This document shows, in pieces, positions 1 to 7,597 of a stretch of DNA of 49,942 nt. The notes below the pieces were generated by a model, which saw nothing but the letters and a program-made list of their open reading frames with translations, was not told the origin of the DNA and ran no database searches. The position numbers and the translations under genes are program-made. This DNA is from a virus, in IMG/VR virus record IMGVR_UViG_3300006917_000039, positions 1-49,942 of that record; one strand, written 5' to 3'. Numbering within the stretch: the first letter of the stretch is position 1; each line of letters starts with the position of its first letter.

Positions 1-1124
1 GTTACAAATTCCGCTACTGCAATATCTGTCGTTGAGATGGTGTTGGTAACAATTGAGGTCTGGGTGCCACTATTTGGAAGAAGAATCAAACTTCCTTGAG
101 GAGCAGTAAATGGGACAGTTTGAGTAACGCTTGCGCTGTCCAAGTAGAAAACGGTTCCTGACGAAATGCCGTTGATTCCCTGAGGACCAGTTGGACCAGT
201 TGGACCGGTTGGACCTGTAGGACCTACAGCCTGTGTATTTTCCCAGAGGCTTGTCGTTGAGTTATATACAAGCGCATCACCATCTGTAAGCGTTCCAGCG
301 TTGATTGCAACATTATGCAGTTCGTCAAGTTCGTAGCCATTCTGTGTGGCCACGTAAACAATTCCATTGTTGGTTGCTCGAACTACTACGCCAATAAAAA
401 CCAAATGTTCTGGTGCTGATGGCTTAGTTGTAGTGAACGCACCATTTTCGCCAAGCCACAGAACATCCCCCTCGGAGTAACCAGTGGATAGGTCAATACC
501 ATCAACATAACCGCGAGTAATAACCGGTCCATTTTCGGACGCTAGGATGTTTGCCCCAACGAGGCCAATGGTTTTGGAAGATGTGGTGTCAGAATCATTA
601 TCTGCACGCTTAACTGATGCATGGTCACCAGTTGCTCCAAATAAATAAACAACAGTTCCGGTGGTTAGGGTTGTGGCTTCGGCATTACGAACATAGGTAA
701 CTACTGATGAATACCCATTAACCCAGTTGGTGCCGTTATACGCAAGCGTCTGAAACTCTGCTGGGTCAGTAATAACAACATCTGTAAGGTCGTCAAGTTC
801 GGCAACAACGCTTGCTGCAGATGGTGCGAATTTCGTTCCATTGAACTGAAGCACCTGACCGGACGCTGCCCCAGTCGTATCAACCTCAATACCGTCAATA
901 AAAAGCGTAGGTGCCTTGAAGGTGTCATCCGTTTTAAGGACATTTGCAGCGTCGCGATAAAGGTTCGTGTCGGCGGAAACCGAACCGTCACCCCAAGAGA
1001 TATTTCCGCCAGCGTCAATAGTGAGGCGAGGCTGGGCGTCGTCTTTGACGCCAATATCAACGGCAGAGTCGGCTGCGGTTGCGAAGAACCGTGCCTTAAT
1101 AAGTGAGAATATTTTGAAAGCCAT
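1..1124 (-). CDS. Tail fibre-like protein with collagen-like repeat (partial, C-terminus beyond window)
   Basis: The frame is open from an ATG at 1124 to the window edge (374 codons), so the C-terminus is missing. A short GAGG precedes the ATG by about 4 nt. The N-terminus starts MAFKIFSLIKARFF and is followed by beta-rich Asp/Gly/Thr sequence of the kind found in phage fibres, including a 'GQVLQFNGTKFAPS' element. Near 180-235 lies a collagen-like tract of GPT triplets ending GPQG, a common trimerising shaft in phage fibres. It sits 47 nt downstream of another fibre gene in the same leftward operon, which supports an adsorption role at the distal tail. The exact receptor-binding part is not in the window. 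Confidence 0.8.
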   Translation of the reverse strand, partial: MAFKIFSLIKARFFATAADSAVDIGVKDDAQPRLTIDAGGNISWGDGSVSADTNLYRDAANVLKTDDTFKAPTLFIDGIEVDTTGAASGQVLQFNGTKFAPSAASVVAELDDLTDVVITDPAEFQTLAYNGTNWVNGYSSVVTYVRNAEATTLTTGTVVYLFGATGDHASVKRADNDSDTTSSKTIGLVGANILASENGPVITRGYVDGIDLSTGYSEGDVLWLGENGAFTTTKPSAPEHLVFIGVVVRATNNGIVYVATQNGYELDELHNVAINAGTLTDGDALVYNSTTSLWENTQAVGPTGPTGPTGPTGPQGINGISSGTVFYLDSASVTQTVPFTAPQGSLILLPNSGTQTSIVTNTISTTDIAVAEFV

Positions 1125-1171
1125 TGAGCCTCAACTCGTTGGTTTTGTTTCCAGCCCCTCAAGGCTGGATA

Positions 1172-2509
1172 TTAGCCAGTAATTACTACTCGGTAGGAGT
1201 TACTGGAGGGGGCTGATGAGAAAGTGACTGTTACCGTGTTTGTCGTAGTCCGGAGCGTGTCGGCAATGACGGTGTCGTAGGTCGCGGCATCGTAGACCTG
1301 AACGGTGACATCACGGGTTCCAAAATTATGCGTAATTACATAACTGGTATTAGAACCATCGCCAATAGTCTTAGAGGCAACGCGAGCAAGGACCGGAGTT
1401 CCTGTATCAAAACCTGCGGTTGTATCAGCAAGATTTGTACGGGCGTTGGCAGCCGTAGAAGCACCAGTACCACCATCGGCAACAGCGACATCGGTGCCGT
1501 TCCAAGTGCCGGTGGTAATCGTACCAAGGGTTGTAATGCTTGACTGTCCAACATATGTTGAAGCGATGTCAATACTGTCGGCATTGACTGTGATGCGGTC
1601 GGCTGTGCCAACAGCGTCAATGGTGTTTCCGCTCTTGGTGAGACCATTACCGGCAATGCTCTGACCAGCGGCTGAGAACTGGACGAAACTGAGGTTCGTC
1701 GTTCCAAGAACGATGGCTCCGTCAGTTGTGAGAACCCAGCCTGAGTCCGCCCACGCAGTTCCCTGCTCAACGAAGACGAAAGTGCCAGGAGTAAGTTCCG
1801 TGGCCGTATCGGCATCCGTAGCACGGGTTAGCACCCATGGGTTTCCAGCATCGCCAACCGCTGTAACGGTGTAAATACCATTGTAGGGGGCATTCGCCGA
1901 TGTCTCGTTCTTGACGAGGATTCGGATTCCAACATCTGCTGGGTCGGACAGCGTGGCGCTATCAATCGTCAGACCACCATTAGCACTGGCAGTAAGAACG
2001 CCAGAACTGTGTGTAAAGGTGGGTAGGGCGGCATTTGTAGCCAACCGAACAGATTGCTTGACGTCAAGACCGGACCGAGCGGCGTCAACATACGCCTTGT
2101 TGGCGGCATCTAGGTCAGCAGATGGGGCAGTGACCTGAAGTCGACCGCTAGCATCACGCTTAGCAAGGGTGCTATTGGTATTTGACGAGGTTGCGGCATT
2201 AAGGTCACTATAGAAAGTTGACGAAAGAAGACCAGCGTTCGAGCCATCAGCCAAATTCGGCGTAATCGTGATTGCGCCACCAGATTCCCCAATCGTCAGG
2301 GCGGAAGCGTAAGTCCCCGACGACGCGACGCTCTTGACCAGCACCTTCCAAGCCGTGCCGTCATAAAACTTGATGCAATCAAGGTCGGTACGGTAGATAA
2401 GCCGACCCTCAAAGAGGTTCGATTCAGGGTCAGCGCCAACTGCCTCAAAACGACCGTTGAGGAGTTGATTATTATTTAGGTCAAGATTTGTTACAAACTT
2501 TGTTGCCAT
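1172..2509 (-). CDS. Tail fibre / receptor-binding structural protein, 445 aa
   Basis: The N-terminus (MATKFVTNLDLNNNQLLNG) and an early 'GRLIYRTDLDCIKFYDGTAWKVL' element are typical of phage fibre proteins. The middle holds the shaft-like 'DLDAANKAYVDA' and 'VADGGTGASTAANARTNL' elements that recur in caudovirus tail fibres. The last ~65 residues ('TSYVITHNFGTRDVTVQVYD' ... 'YRVVITG') form a small beta domain that is also found, diverged, at the end of the next upstream gene (2523-3014). It lies in the leftward late operon between two other fibre-like genes, at the distal end of the baseplate cluster. I infer assembly on the baseplate and contact with the host surface. Confidence 0.8.
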   Translation of the reverse strand: MATKFVTNLDLNNNQLLNGRFEAVGADPESNLFEGRLIYRTDLDCIKFYDGTAWKVLVKSVASSGTYASALTIGESGGAITITPNLADGSNAGLLSSTFYSDLNAATSSNTNSTLAKRDASGRLQVTAPSADLDAANKAYVDAARSGLDVKQSVRLATNAALPTFTHSSGVLTASANGGLTIDSATLSDPADVGIRILVKNETSANAPYNGIYTVTAVGDAGNPWVLTRATDADTATELTPGTFVFVEQGTAWADSGWVLTTDGAIVLGTTNLSFVQFSAAGQSIAGNGLTKSGNTIDAVGTADRITVNADSIDIASTYVGQSSITTLGTITTGTWNGTDVAVADGGTGASTAANARTNLADTTAGFDTGTPVLARVASKTIGDGSNTSYVITHNFGTRDVTVQVYDAATYDTVIADTLRTTTNTVTVTFSSAPSSNSYRVVITG

Positions 2510-2522
2510 CTTTGCCTATTCC

Positions 2523-3014
2523 TTAGGTCAAATACGCATAGCCTGAAAAAGGTGCAGTGAACTCCACTACAACTTGAGACGTGCTTACATATGATACTTC
2601 ACCGATAACTACGGTAGATGCAGAATCAACGACCATTACAGATGGGTAGCCACCAAGCGTATGATTAATTGTCCAAGTTGACGAGGGACTTCCTTGGGTA
2701 TGGACATGACGGAGAGTCTGTCCGGGGATATAGAAAGGCGTGGGGGGCCAGCCTGACTCGGTCTTTGGACCCCAGAACTCGTTCGTGTCAAGGTCAATGT
2801 AATAATCGCCGACACGTCCAATGCCTGCTGTCGGAGCGCCACTACCCGAGATAAATCCGTAGCCTCGCTGACCCTGAGCGCCAACCATTGAGACAAAGAC
2901 ATCTGTCGTCGCCTCGTCAACGGTAACTAGGTTTCGAAGTTGGTCGGGGGCATTTTCAATGTTTACTTGCGTTACTTCTTGGACGACTGAAACATTGATA
3001 TTCGGCTCGGTCAC
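2523..3014 (-). CDS. Small tail fibre-associated protein with shared C-terminal beta domain, 163 aa
   Basis: The start ATG overlaps the stop of the upstream gene by 4 nt (3011-3014), so translation is probably coupled. It carries a short collagen-like 'GAQGQRGYG' stretch followed by 'GDYYIDLDTNEFWGPK', a motif frequent in phage and fibre proteins. The C-terminal ~60 residues ('TWTINHTLGGYPSVMVVDS' ... 'FSGYAYLT') resemble the C-terminal domain of the neighbouring 445-aa fibre. It is probably a short fibre or fibre-attachment protein. The family is not recognised with certainty. Confidence 0.7.
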   Translation of the reverse strand: MTEPNINVSVVQEVTQVNIENAPDQLRNLVTVDEATTDVFVSMVGAQGQRGYGFISGSGAPTAGIGRVGDYYIDLDTNEFWGPKTESGWPPTPFYIPGQTLRHVHTQGSPSSTWTINHTLGGYPSVMVVDSASTVVIGEVSYVSTSQVVVEFTAPFSGYAYLT

Positions 3015-3358
3015 CGCGTAACCTCCGGTTCAAGCCGGATTCTGCCCTTGAGGACGCGGAACACGCGTCCCTCGTCATCAATCACCTCAAGGTCATAAAC
3101 GCCCTCGGTTTCAATACCCTCTGTATCTTCGGAAAGAATGAGGAGGGTAACTTCTCCAGAATCGCCACCAAGGCTAATTCGTCCATTTTCGGTAGTGAGT
3201 TCAATGACGACTGTTTCAGAGTCAATTTCAGACCTAATTTGCATTCGAGCGGTGTAGTCAGTCAAGTCATAGGCAGAGCCATCAGGGTTAGTAATAGTTA
3301 CCAAGCGTTCAAAATGCGCACCTTGGTCTATGGTGAAATTATAGTTACCGGCGAGCAC
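3011..3358 (-). CDS. Small tail/baseplate-associated protein, 115 aa (GTG start chosen)
   Basis: The frame extends upstream to an ATG at 3376, but no ribosome-binding site precedes that codon. GGAGGT inside those first codons sits about 5 nt before a GTG at 3358, giving the start MLAGNYNFTIDQG. That N-terminus matches a common type of short phage protein ('xFTIDQGAxFxxxxxxxxPDGxxxDLTxYTARMQIR') encoded beside tail-fibre genes. The protein is acidic and beta-rich, with 'LTDYTARMQIRS' near residue 40 and an Arg-rich end. Its role is unknown; baseplate or fibre-adaptor is the likeliest from context. Confidence 0.72.
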   Translation of the reverse strand: MLAGNYNFTIDQGAHFERLVTITNPDGSAYDLTDYTARMQIRSEIDSETVVIELTTENGRISLGGDSGEVTLLILSEDTEGIETEGVYDLEVIDDEGRVFRVLKGRIRLEPEVTR

Positions 3359-3430
3359 CGCTACCTCCAATGACATTTACCAGATTAAGTGTACTCTTCA
3401 GCGCGTTTACACAGGGCTTACAGAAGCAAA

Positions 3431-3457
3431 CGGAGCGGTCAGGAGGAAACCGCTCCG
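3431..3457 (-). terminator. Rho-independent terminator-like hairpin downstream of the holin-like gene
   Basis: A perfect 9-bp stem (CGGAGCGGT / ACCGCTCCG) with a 9-nt loop. Read leftward it is followed by a T-rich run (TTTGCTTCT). It lies about 25 nt past the stop of the holin-like gene and before the small tail gene, so it could end or attenuate the leftward baseplate transcript. In the minus-strand RNA the loop reads UUCCUCCUG. Confidence 0.6.
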
Positions 3458-3481
3458 TCTGCTCTCCTTGTCGGGAGGAAC

Positions 3482-3694
3482 TCAGCGCTTTTTGGGCTTA
3501 ACAGTCTTTGCGTCAAAAATGCTTGCGATTTCGGGGTCGCCAATCTTCGTTGAAAGCCAAGCAAAGACAGCAGAAAGAATTGGCAGGCTTAGGGAGATGA
3601 CTTGCTCGTCCAGCCCAGCCTTCCAGCCGAGGTACACCAGAAGTCCAAGCAGGCTTCCTTTAAGAGTCTGGTCACTGACCTGCATGCCCTTCAT
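3482..3694 (-). CDS. Holin-like small membrane protein, 70 aa
   Basis: Two hydrophobic segments are visible, roughly residues 11-25 ('LKGSLLGLLVYLGW') and 33-49 ('VISLSLPILSAVFAWLS'), with a short charged turn (KAGLDEQ) between them and a basic tail (KTVKPKKR). Size, two-helix topology and charged C-terminus fit phage holins, but no endolysin gene is visible nearby. The start overlaps the stop of the upstream gene by 4 nt (ATGA). Alternative: another small membrane protein of a late operon. The call is from topology only. Confidence 0.5.
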   Translation of the reverse strand: MKGMQVSDQTLKGSLLGLLVYLGWKAGLDEQVISLSLPILSAVFAWLSTKIGDPEIASIFDAKTVKPKKR

Positions 3695-3948
3695 TGGTTA
3701 TCCTCCGGTTCATCATCGTCAAAATCAGAAACGAACTCACCGAGTTCACGAGTCATCATGATTTCCTTGGCGCAATCAAGCATTCCTGTGCCAAGCCACG
3801 TAGTCATGCCTTCTGATGTGCCCATGTGAAGGTCACGTGAGTCGTTGTCAACAATTTCAGCGATAATTATCCAATTGGTAATCATCTGCTGGGGAAAGGC
3901 TTCGGCTATCAGACCTTCAAGGTCGCGCTCGTCACCCGGTTTTGACAT
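3691..3948 (-). CDS. Hypothetical acidic protein, 85 aa
   Basis: It reads MSKPGDERDLEGLIAEAFPQ and ends in a strongly acidic tail (FDDDEPEDNQ). No recognised family. It overlaps the holin-like gene by 4 nt and follows the tail-protein-I-like gene by 28 nt, so it belongs to the same leftward operon. The coupled arrangement suggests a partner of the holin-like protein, but nothing in the sequence shows this directly. Confidence 0.6.
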   Translation of the reverse strand: MSKPGDERDLEGLIAEAFPQQMITNWIIIAEIVDNDSRDLHMGTSEGMTTWLGTGMLDCAKEIMMTRELGEFVSDFDDDEPEDNQ

Positions 3949-3976
3949 GCTTTAATTCTACCACTATGTGGTTTAC

Positions 3977-5428
3977 TCAGAGACTTGCTACACATTCATG
4001 AGTAATTGTGAAACCAAGTGGGCGACAGGGCTGAACTGCGCGATAAATATTCTCGCTCTGAGCGCCAGTTACTCCACCAATTGTTTCCGAAGTTAGTGTC
4101 TGAATAGTAATAAGCCACGGATTACTGAATGGGTCGGTGACATAATTAATTGTTTTAGTGCCCGTAAGGCTAGGAGTAATAGCGTCAAGGATTGCTTGTT
4201 TTGAACCAGCATTCAATCCTGTTCGTGCGGTTGTAATAAGGTCACGGCGACCGGGGATGAAGTTGGCATCAGAAGTATCGTAAGCCTCAATCTCAATCCA
4301 CTCTTCGTCGACATAAGTAATAGTTCCAGACGATTCTGATGCAGATGCCTCATCGTCGTCCCATGTCAATGTGTTTGTTCCTGTATTCACAGACACCAAA
4401 ATGTATTGACCATTGAATGCGGTAGTCCCAGTAACCGTTATTGTTTGACCGGCGCTTACCTCAGTTGGCGATGCCGATACAACTGCTGTTGTAGTTCCAC
4501 TTGACCGACTAATACTGGTAATTGTGTAACTGACATCGGCAGTATCATCAACTTCAAGCATGATGTCCTGCCAGTTAGTGGGCAAGTTTTTCCATGGAGT
4601 CGTGCCGCTTGGAGTCGTCTCAAGACGGACACCAACAAACTGAGCGAGCCACGGAAGATAATCTGGTTCGGCTACTTCTGGATTTACAAGAGTACTTTTT
4701 GTTGTATCGTCATTTGCATCATAGCCATCTTCAATATCAACATACCGAAAATTTAGCGACTGCTGAAATGCGTTGTCAGCGTAGGCAAGCCCAACATCCA
4801 TAAGACGCGCTAGCGGGAACGAAGGCGCCGTTTGCTCAGCATCTATTTCTGGCAGAATCGGTGGCATGTAGACAAGACATTCACGAACGAAGTCATTATC
4901 TGTAAAGCCAAAGGTATTCGTCAATACTGGGTGCGCCATATGAAAGTGGTCCAGACCGCCGTAGGTCCGGATTTCAATGGTTGAAGTAAAATACAACGAT
5001 GTCGTCTGAGAAATAACGCGGATTTCCGGACCCCTAACGAGTTGCCACTTCAAACCGGGCATTTTGAACCATGCTGATGTCTCGGAGTTACCGAGGTCAT
5101 CTTCGATGGTGATGCGTACCTCAAGATTTGAGGGTGCGTAGAAGAACGCAAAAAATGTCAGCGCATCAGTTGCGTAAGTCTGGGTTATCTCTTTTGCTTC
5201 ATGCGTCAAACTGATAGTCGCATATGTCGCCGGTGGAGTGGGCGCAGACAATGGAGCGATTCTCAGGACGTTATAAGAATCCTTGAAGCGGAACAGTTTT
5301 TCCGCAGCAACACTCGCGCCAGTTGAAGACCATGAGCCATAGGTTTCAACAAACTGCCACTCATCGTCGGCAAGGAACTGAGCATAATTTCCTGTCAGAA
5401 GGGTATTTGCCTCGGTGCTTGTGCTCAT
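3977..5428 (-). CDS. Baseplate tail protein (P2 gpI-like position), 483 aa
   Basis: It follows directly after the baseplate J gene (stop and start overlap as TAATG), which is the gpJ-gpI order of P2-like contractile tails. The region 'FPLARLMDVGLAYADNAF' and 'PDYLPWLAQFVGVRLE' (about residues 205-275) resembles the conserved part of tail protein I, and 'IPGRRDLITTARTGLNAGSKQAILDAI' follows an inserted Ig-like/Thr-Ser-rich beta stretch (about 295-375, 'VSAGQTITVTGT'). I infer a role joining baseplate to fibres. It is longer than P2 gpI (about 180 aa), mostly because of an N-terminal beta domain and the insert. Confidence 0.72.
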   Translation of the reverse strand: MSTSTEANTLLTGNYAQFLADDEWQFVETYGSWSSTGASVAAEKLFRFKDSYNVLRIAPLSAPTPPATYATISLTHEAKEITQTYATDALTFFAFFYAPSNLEVRITIEDDLGNSETSAWFKMPGLKWQLVRGPEIRVISQTTSLYFTSTIEIRTYGGLDHFHMAHPVLTNTFGFTDNDFVRECLVYMPPILPEIDAEQTAPSFPLARLMDVGLAYADNAFQQSLNFRYVDIEDGYDANDDTTKSTLVNPEVAEPDYLPWLAQFVGVRLETTPSGTTPWKNLPTNWQDIMLEVDDTADVSYTITSISRSSGTTTAVVSASPTEVSAGQTITVTGTTAFNGQYILVSVNTGTNTLTWDDDEASASESSGTITYVDEEWIEIEAYDTSDANFIPGRRDLITTARTGLNAGSKQAILDAITPSLTGTKTINYVTDPFSNPWLITIQTLTSETIGGVTGAQSENIYRAVQPCRPLGFTITHECVASL

Positions 5429-6960
5429 TAGACGCTCGTTACGGTGACTGAGGCGCTAGGAAGCGTTCCCTTGAAGTTGAAGTTCACGTCGCCATTGCCA
5501 TCAACAGTTGCTACAACTGTATTTGATGAGGTAAGCGTGAGACCGTCTACATATTCAACGCCCTCAATTTGTGAGACTTGTGAAATAAGGGCATTTTTTC
5601 GAATCATTGTCGTGAATGGATACTCTGATGCGCTTAGATAGTTTGTCAGATAGTCGTCAACTGCTGTTCGAACATCAAGGTCTGCATAACCAGCACGAAC
5701 GGCGATTTGAACATCAACTGTTACTGGGGCGTCGACAATGTCCGCAATATAAACAGTTAGTCCGGCAATTGTCCGGTCTCGAATGTCGTCAGCAATAGTT
5801 GCCTTATCTTCAGCCGAAAGACTTGCTCCTGTTGAACTTGAAAGAAATACTGTTACACAGCCCTGTGCATCGGGTTCGGTATAACTCAATTGCTCAAGGA
5901 ACTCAACCTTTGGTGAGTATGTTGGGTATGTGATGGTAGATGTTTCGGTTGAACCGACAGTTCTGCTATAGGCAAGGTATGGAGCAGCGCTTGAGCGGTT
6001 AGTAATACCGCTTACTGACTTGCTACCCTCATACGCAGTTGGCTTGGAGGTGTCAAAGACACGGATAGCCGCTACGGTACTTGCCGATGCGGAGAATGGC
6101 GTATTGTCACGAGCGACGAACACCTCTTCAGCGCCAGTTTCCGTGTAATTGAATGTCGTGAAATAATCGGTACCACCCGTAGTTGTCGGCACGCACGAGG
6201 CATTCAGGAGTGATGTGCCACCATCCCAAGCAAGGTTCGTAATGAGGAACTGCTGGAGTTTTGTGAGGTCATAAGTCGCCACTCGGTATGCGTCGGCATA
6301 GGTAGTCAACAAATAATCAGTAACTTGCGATGCCGTAGCAAGCGTCCTGCTGAGACTTCCGAGATATGTTGATGCTCGTCGGAAAAAATCCTCGTCAGTT
6401 TCGGATTCCGTTCCCTGCGTGAATGAGCCATCAAATGTCGCTGTAAAGAGAGTGGCAATCGGTGTAAGAATATTCATTGATGCGCCGTCTGAGATGACTG
6501 GCTTAATTCCTGCCTCAATAGCCGCAACTTGAACGGGGTCAGAGGTTGACTCTCCTTCGGCAATTACAACTGTCTCTGTCGTTTCATAGACATGGACAAC
6601 GATGCCCTCGTCGGTTGCTTCGCTAAAACTCACCTGAGTCCCCGAGGGGATTGTTAGACCAGCGGTATCAATTGTTGTAAAGACTACACTTCCAGAAGCA
6701 AAGGTTGCTTCATCTCGGAAGAATCCCATAAGACGAAGCAGCCCCTCCATCAGTCCATTGGGAAGACGATTAACTGCACCATTTACAAGACCAGAAACGT
6801 ATGACATTGCTTCGAGCATGGCATCTTCAACCGTGCCGACTCGTGGGTCAAATTCCGGCAGAGCCACAAGGGCGTAGTCACGAGCGAGCGTATAGACGTC
6901 GACCGGCTGTAGGTCATTGATAGTCAGGTCAATATATTCCGAGAAATCCGGAGACGTCAT
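5428..6960 (-). CDS. Baseplate wedge protein, baseplate J family, 510 aa
   Basis: The N-terminal 'LARDYALVALPEFDPRVGTVEDAMLE' and the following 'MEGLLRLMGFFRDEATFASG' are recognisable features of the baseplate J/gp47 family, and 'PSGTQVSF' near residue 125 starts the usual beta domain. Residues around 195-215 ('ETDEDFFRRASTYLGSLSR') correspond to the conserved DE-rich helix. The C-terminal part ('VDDYLTNYLSASEYPF', 'ISQVSQIEGVEYV') is also typical. It acts in the contractile baseplate ring with the gp25-like protein immediately upstream. RBS AAGGAC lies before the ATG. Confidence 0.9.
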   Translation of the reverse strand: MTSPDFSEYIDLTINDLQPVDVYTLARDYALVALPEFDPRVGTVEDAMLEAMSYVSGLVNGAVNRLPNGLMEGLLRLMGFFRDEATFASGSVVFTTIDTAGLTIPSGTQVSFSEATDEGIVVHVYETTETVVIAEGESTSDPVQVAAIEAGIKPVISDGASMNILTPIATLFTATFDGSFTQGTESETDEDFFRRASTYLGSLSRTLATASQVTDYLLTTYADAYRVATYDLTKLQQFLITNLAWDGGTSLLNASCVPTTTGGTDYFTTFNYTETGAEEVFVARDNTPFSASASTVAAIRVFDTSKPTAYEGSKSVSGITNRSSAAPYLAYSRTVGSTETSTITYPTYSPKVEFLEQLSYTEPDAQGCVTVFLSSSTGASLSAEDKATIADDIRDRTIAGLTVYIADIVDAPVTVDVQIAVRAGYADLDVRTAVDDYLTNYLSASEYPFTTMIRKNALISQVSQIEGVEYVDGLTLTSSNTVVATVDGNGDVNFNFKGTLPSASVTVTSV

Positions 6961-6961
6961 T

Positions 6962-7258
6962 TTAAGTCCTTTGGCTGAAGGCTATGTCTATTCTAGACTC
7001 TCCGTTGTCCTCAATGGTAATCTCAGCGTTTTCAACAATTATTTCTGGGATAAATCCACCAACACTGAGAGCAAGGTCGCGAATCAGCGATTCAGAAAAT
7101 GTGGGGTCGGTGACGCCGTACTGAGGGTTGAGCGGAAGGTCCGCTGGCTGAATTTGAACAACAAGAGCCAACAGGTGCGAATAATACTCGTCTGTTCCGT
7201 CAATGAACTTCTCAACCCCGCCATTGGCAAAGCGAATCGGAAATTTGAAGGTGTCCAC
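6962..7258 (-). CDS. Baseplate wedge protein, gp25/gpW-like, 98 aa
   Basis: Length (98 aa) and the pattern 'KFPIRFANGG' ... 'LLALVVQIQPADLPLNPQYGVTDPTF' ... 'IPEIIVENAEITIED' match the gp25-like/P2 gpW lysozyme-related baseplate family, in which a short protein sits beside baseplate J. It lies 1 nt before the baseplate J gene and 27 nt after the spike-like OB-fold gene, the usual hub-spike-wedge-J order. It should form part of the inner baseplate wedge. Confidence 0.85.
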   Translation of the reverse strand: MDTFKFPIRFANGGVEKFIDGTDEYYSHLLALVVQIQPADLPLNPQYGVTDPTFSESLIRDLALSVGGFIPEIIVENAEITIEDNGESRIDIAFSQRT

Positions 7259-7285
7259 GCCTCTATTTTGCCACTATTTGCCGAG

Positions 7286-7597
7286 TTACAGGACTCGTCC
7301 AAGAACGACAATTTCTGACCGTTCATTATTAAGAAAGGCGCAGATAACACGGTCGCCAACATTCGGTACTGTATTAGTTACCGTCACCGAGGTCAGATAT
7401 CCGCTAGATGAAGTCGTTGTAACCGATGCTCGGTTGGCAACAACGAGGCATGGTCCGAACGCAAAGCCAGGACTGACGAGAGGTAGTTCTACGAATACCT
7501 GAGTGCCGGAAACCTGCCTGACGATACCCAGATATAGTCCGCCTGGCTCAAGTGGCGTACCAGCGGTTTTTGAGGGAACTGTGACGTTTTCGCTCAT
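7286..7597 (-). CDS. Baseplate spike/hub OB-fold protein (gpV/gp5-like N-domain), 103 aa
   Basis: Short beta-rich protein with 'LYLGIVRQVSGTQVFVELP' near residue 20 and 'VGDRVICAFLNNERSEIVVLGRVL' at the end. This is the pattern of the OB-fold of phage baseplate assembly protein V and gp5-like spikes ('G.V........V.V.vP....GdrV.v......p.vlG'). No beta-helical spike tip follows, so the needle itself would be supplied by another protein. It overlaps the hub gene by 4 nt (7594-7597). Confidence 0.75.
   Translation of the reverse strand: MSENVTVPSKTAGTPLEPGGLYLGIVRQVSGTQVFVELPLVSPGFAFGPCLVVANRASVTTTSSSGYLTSVTVTNTVPNVGDRVICAFLNNERSEIVVLGRVL

Noticed and set aside
701-1162. 153-aa frame on minus strand
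   Set aside because: The edge-running frame from 1124 has fibre-type and collagen-like sequence and is the real gene.
1336-1824. 162-aa frame on minus strand
   Set aside because: Same strand as the 445-aa fibre but a different frame, with Ser/Leu-rich shadow composition.
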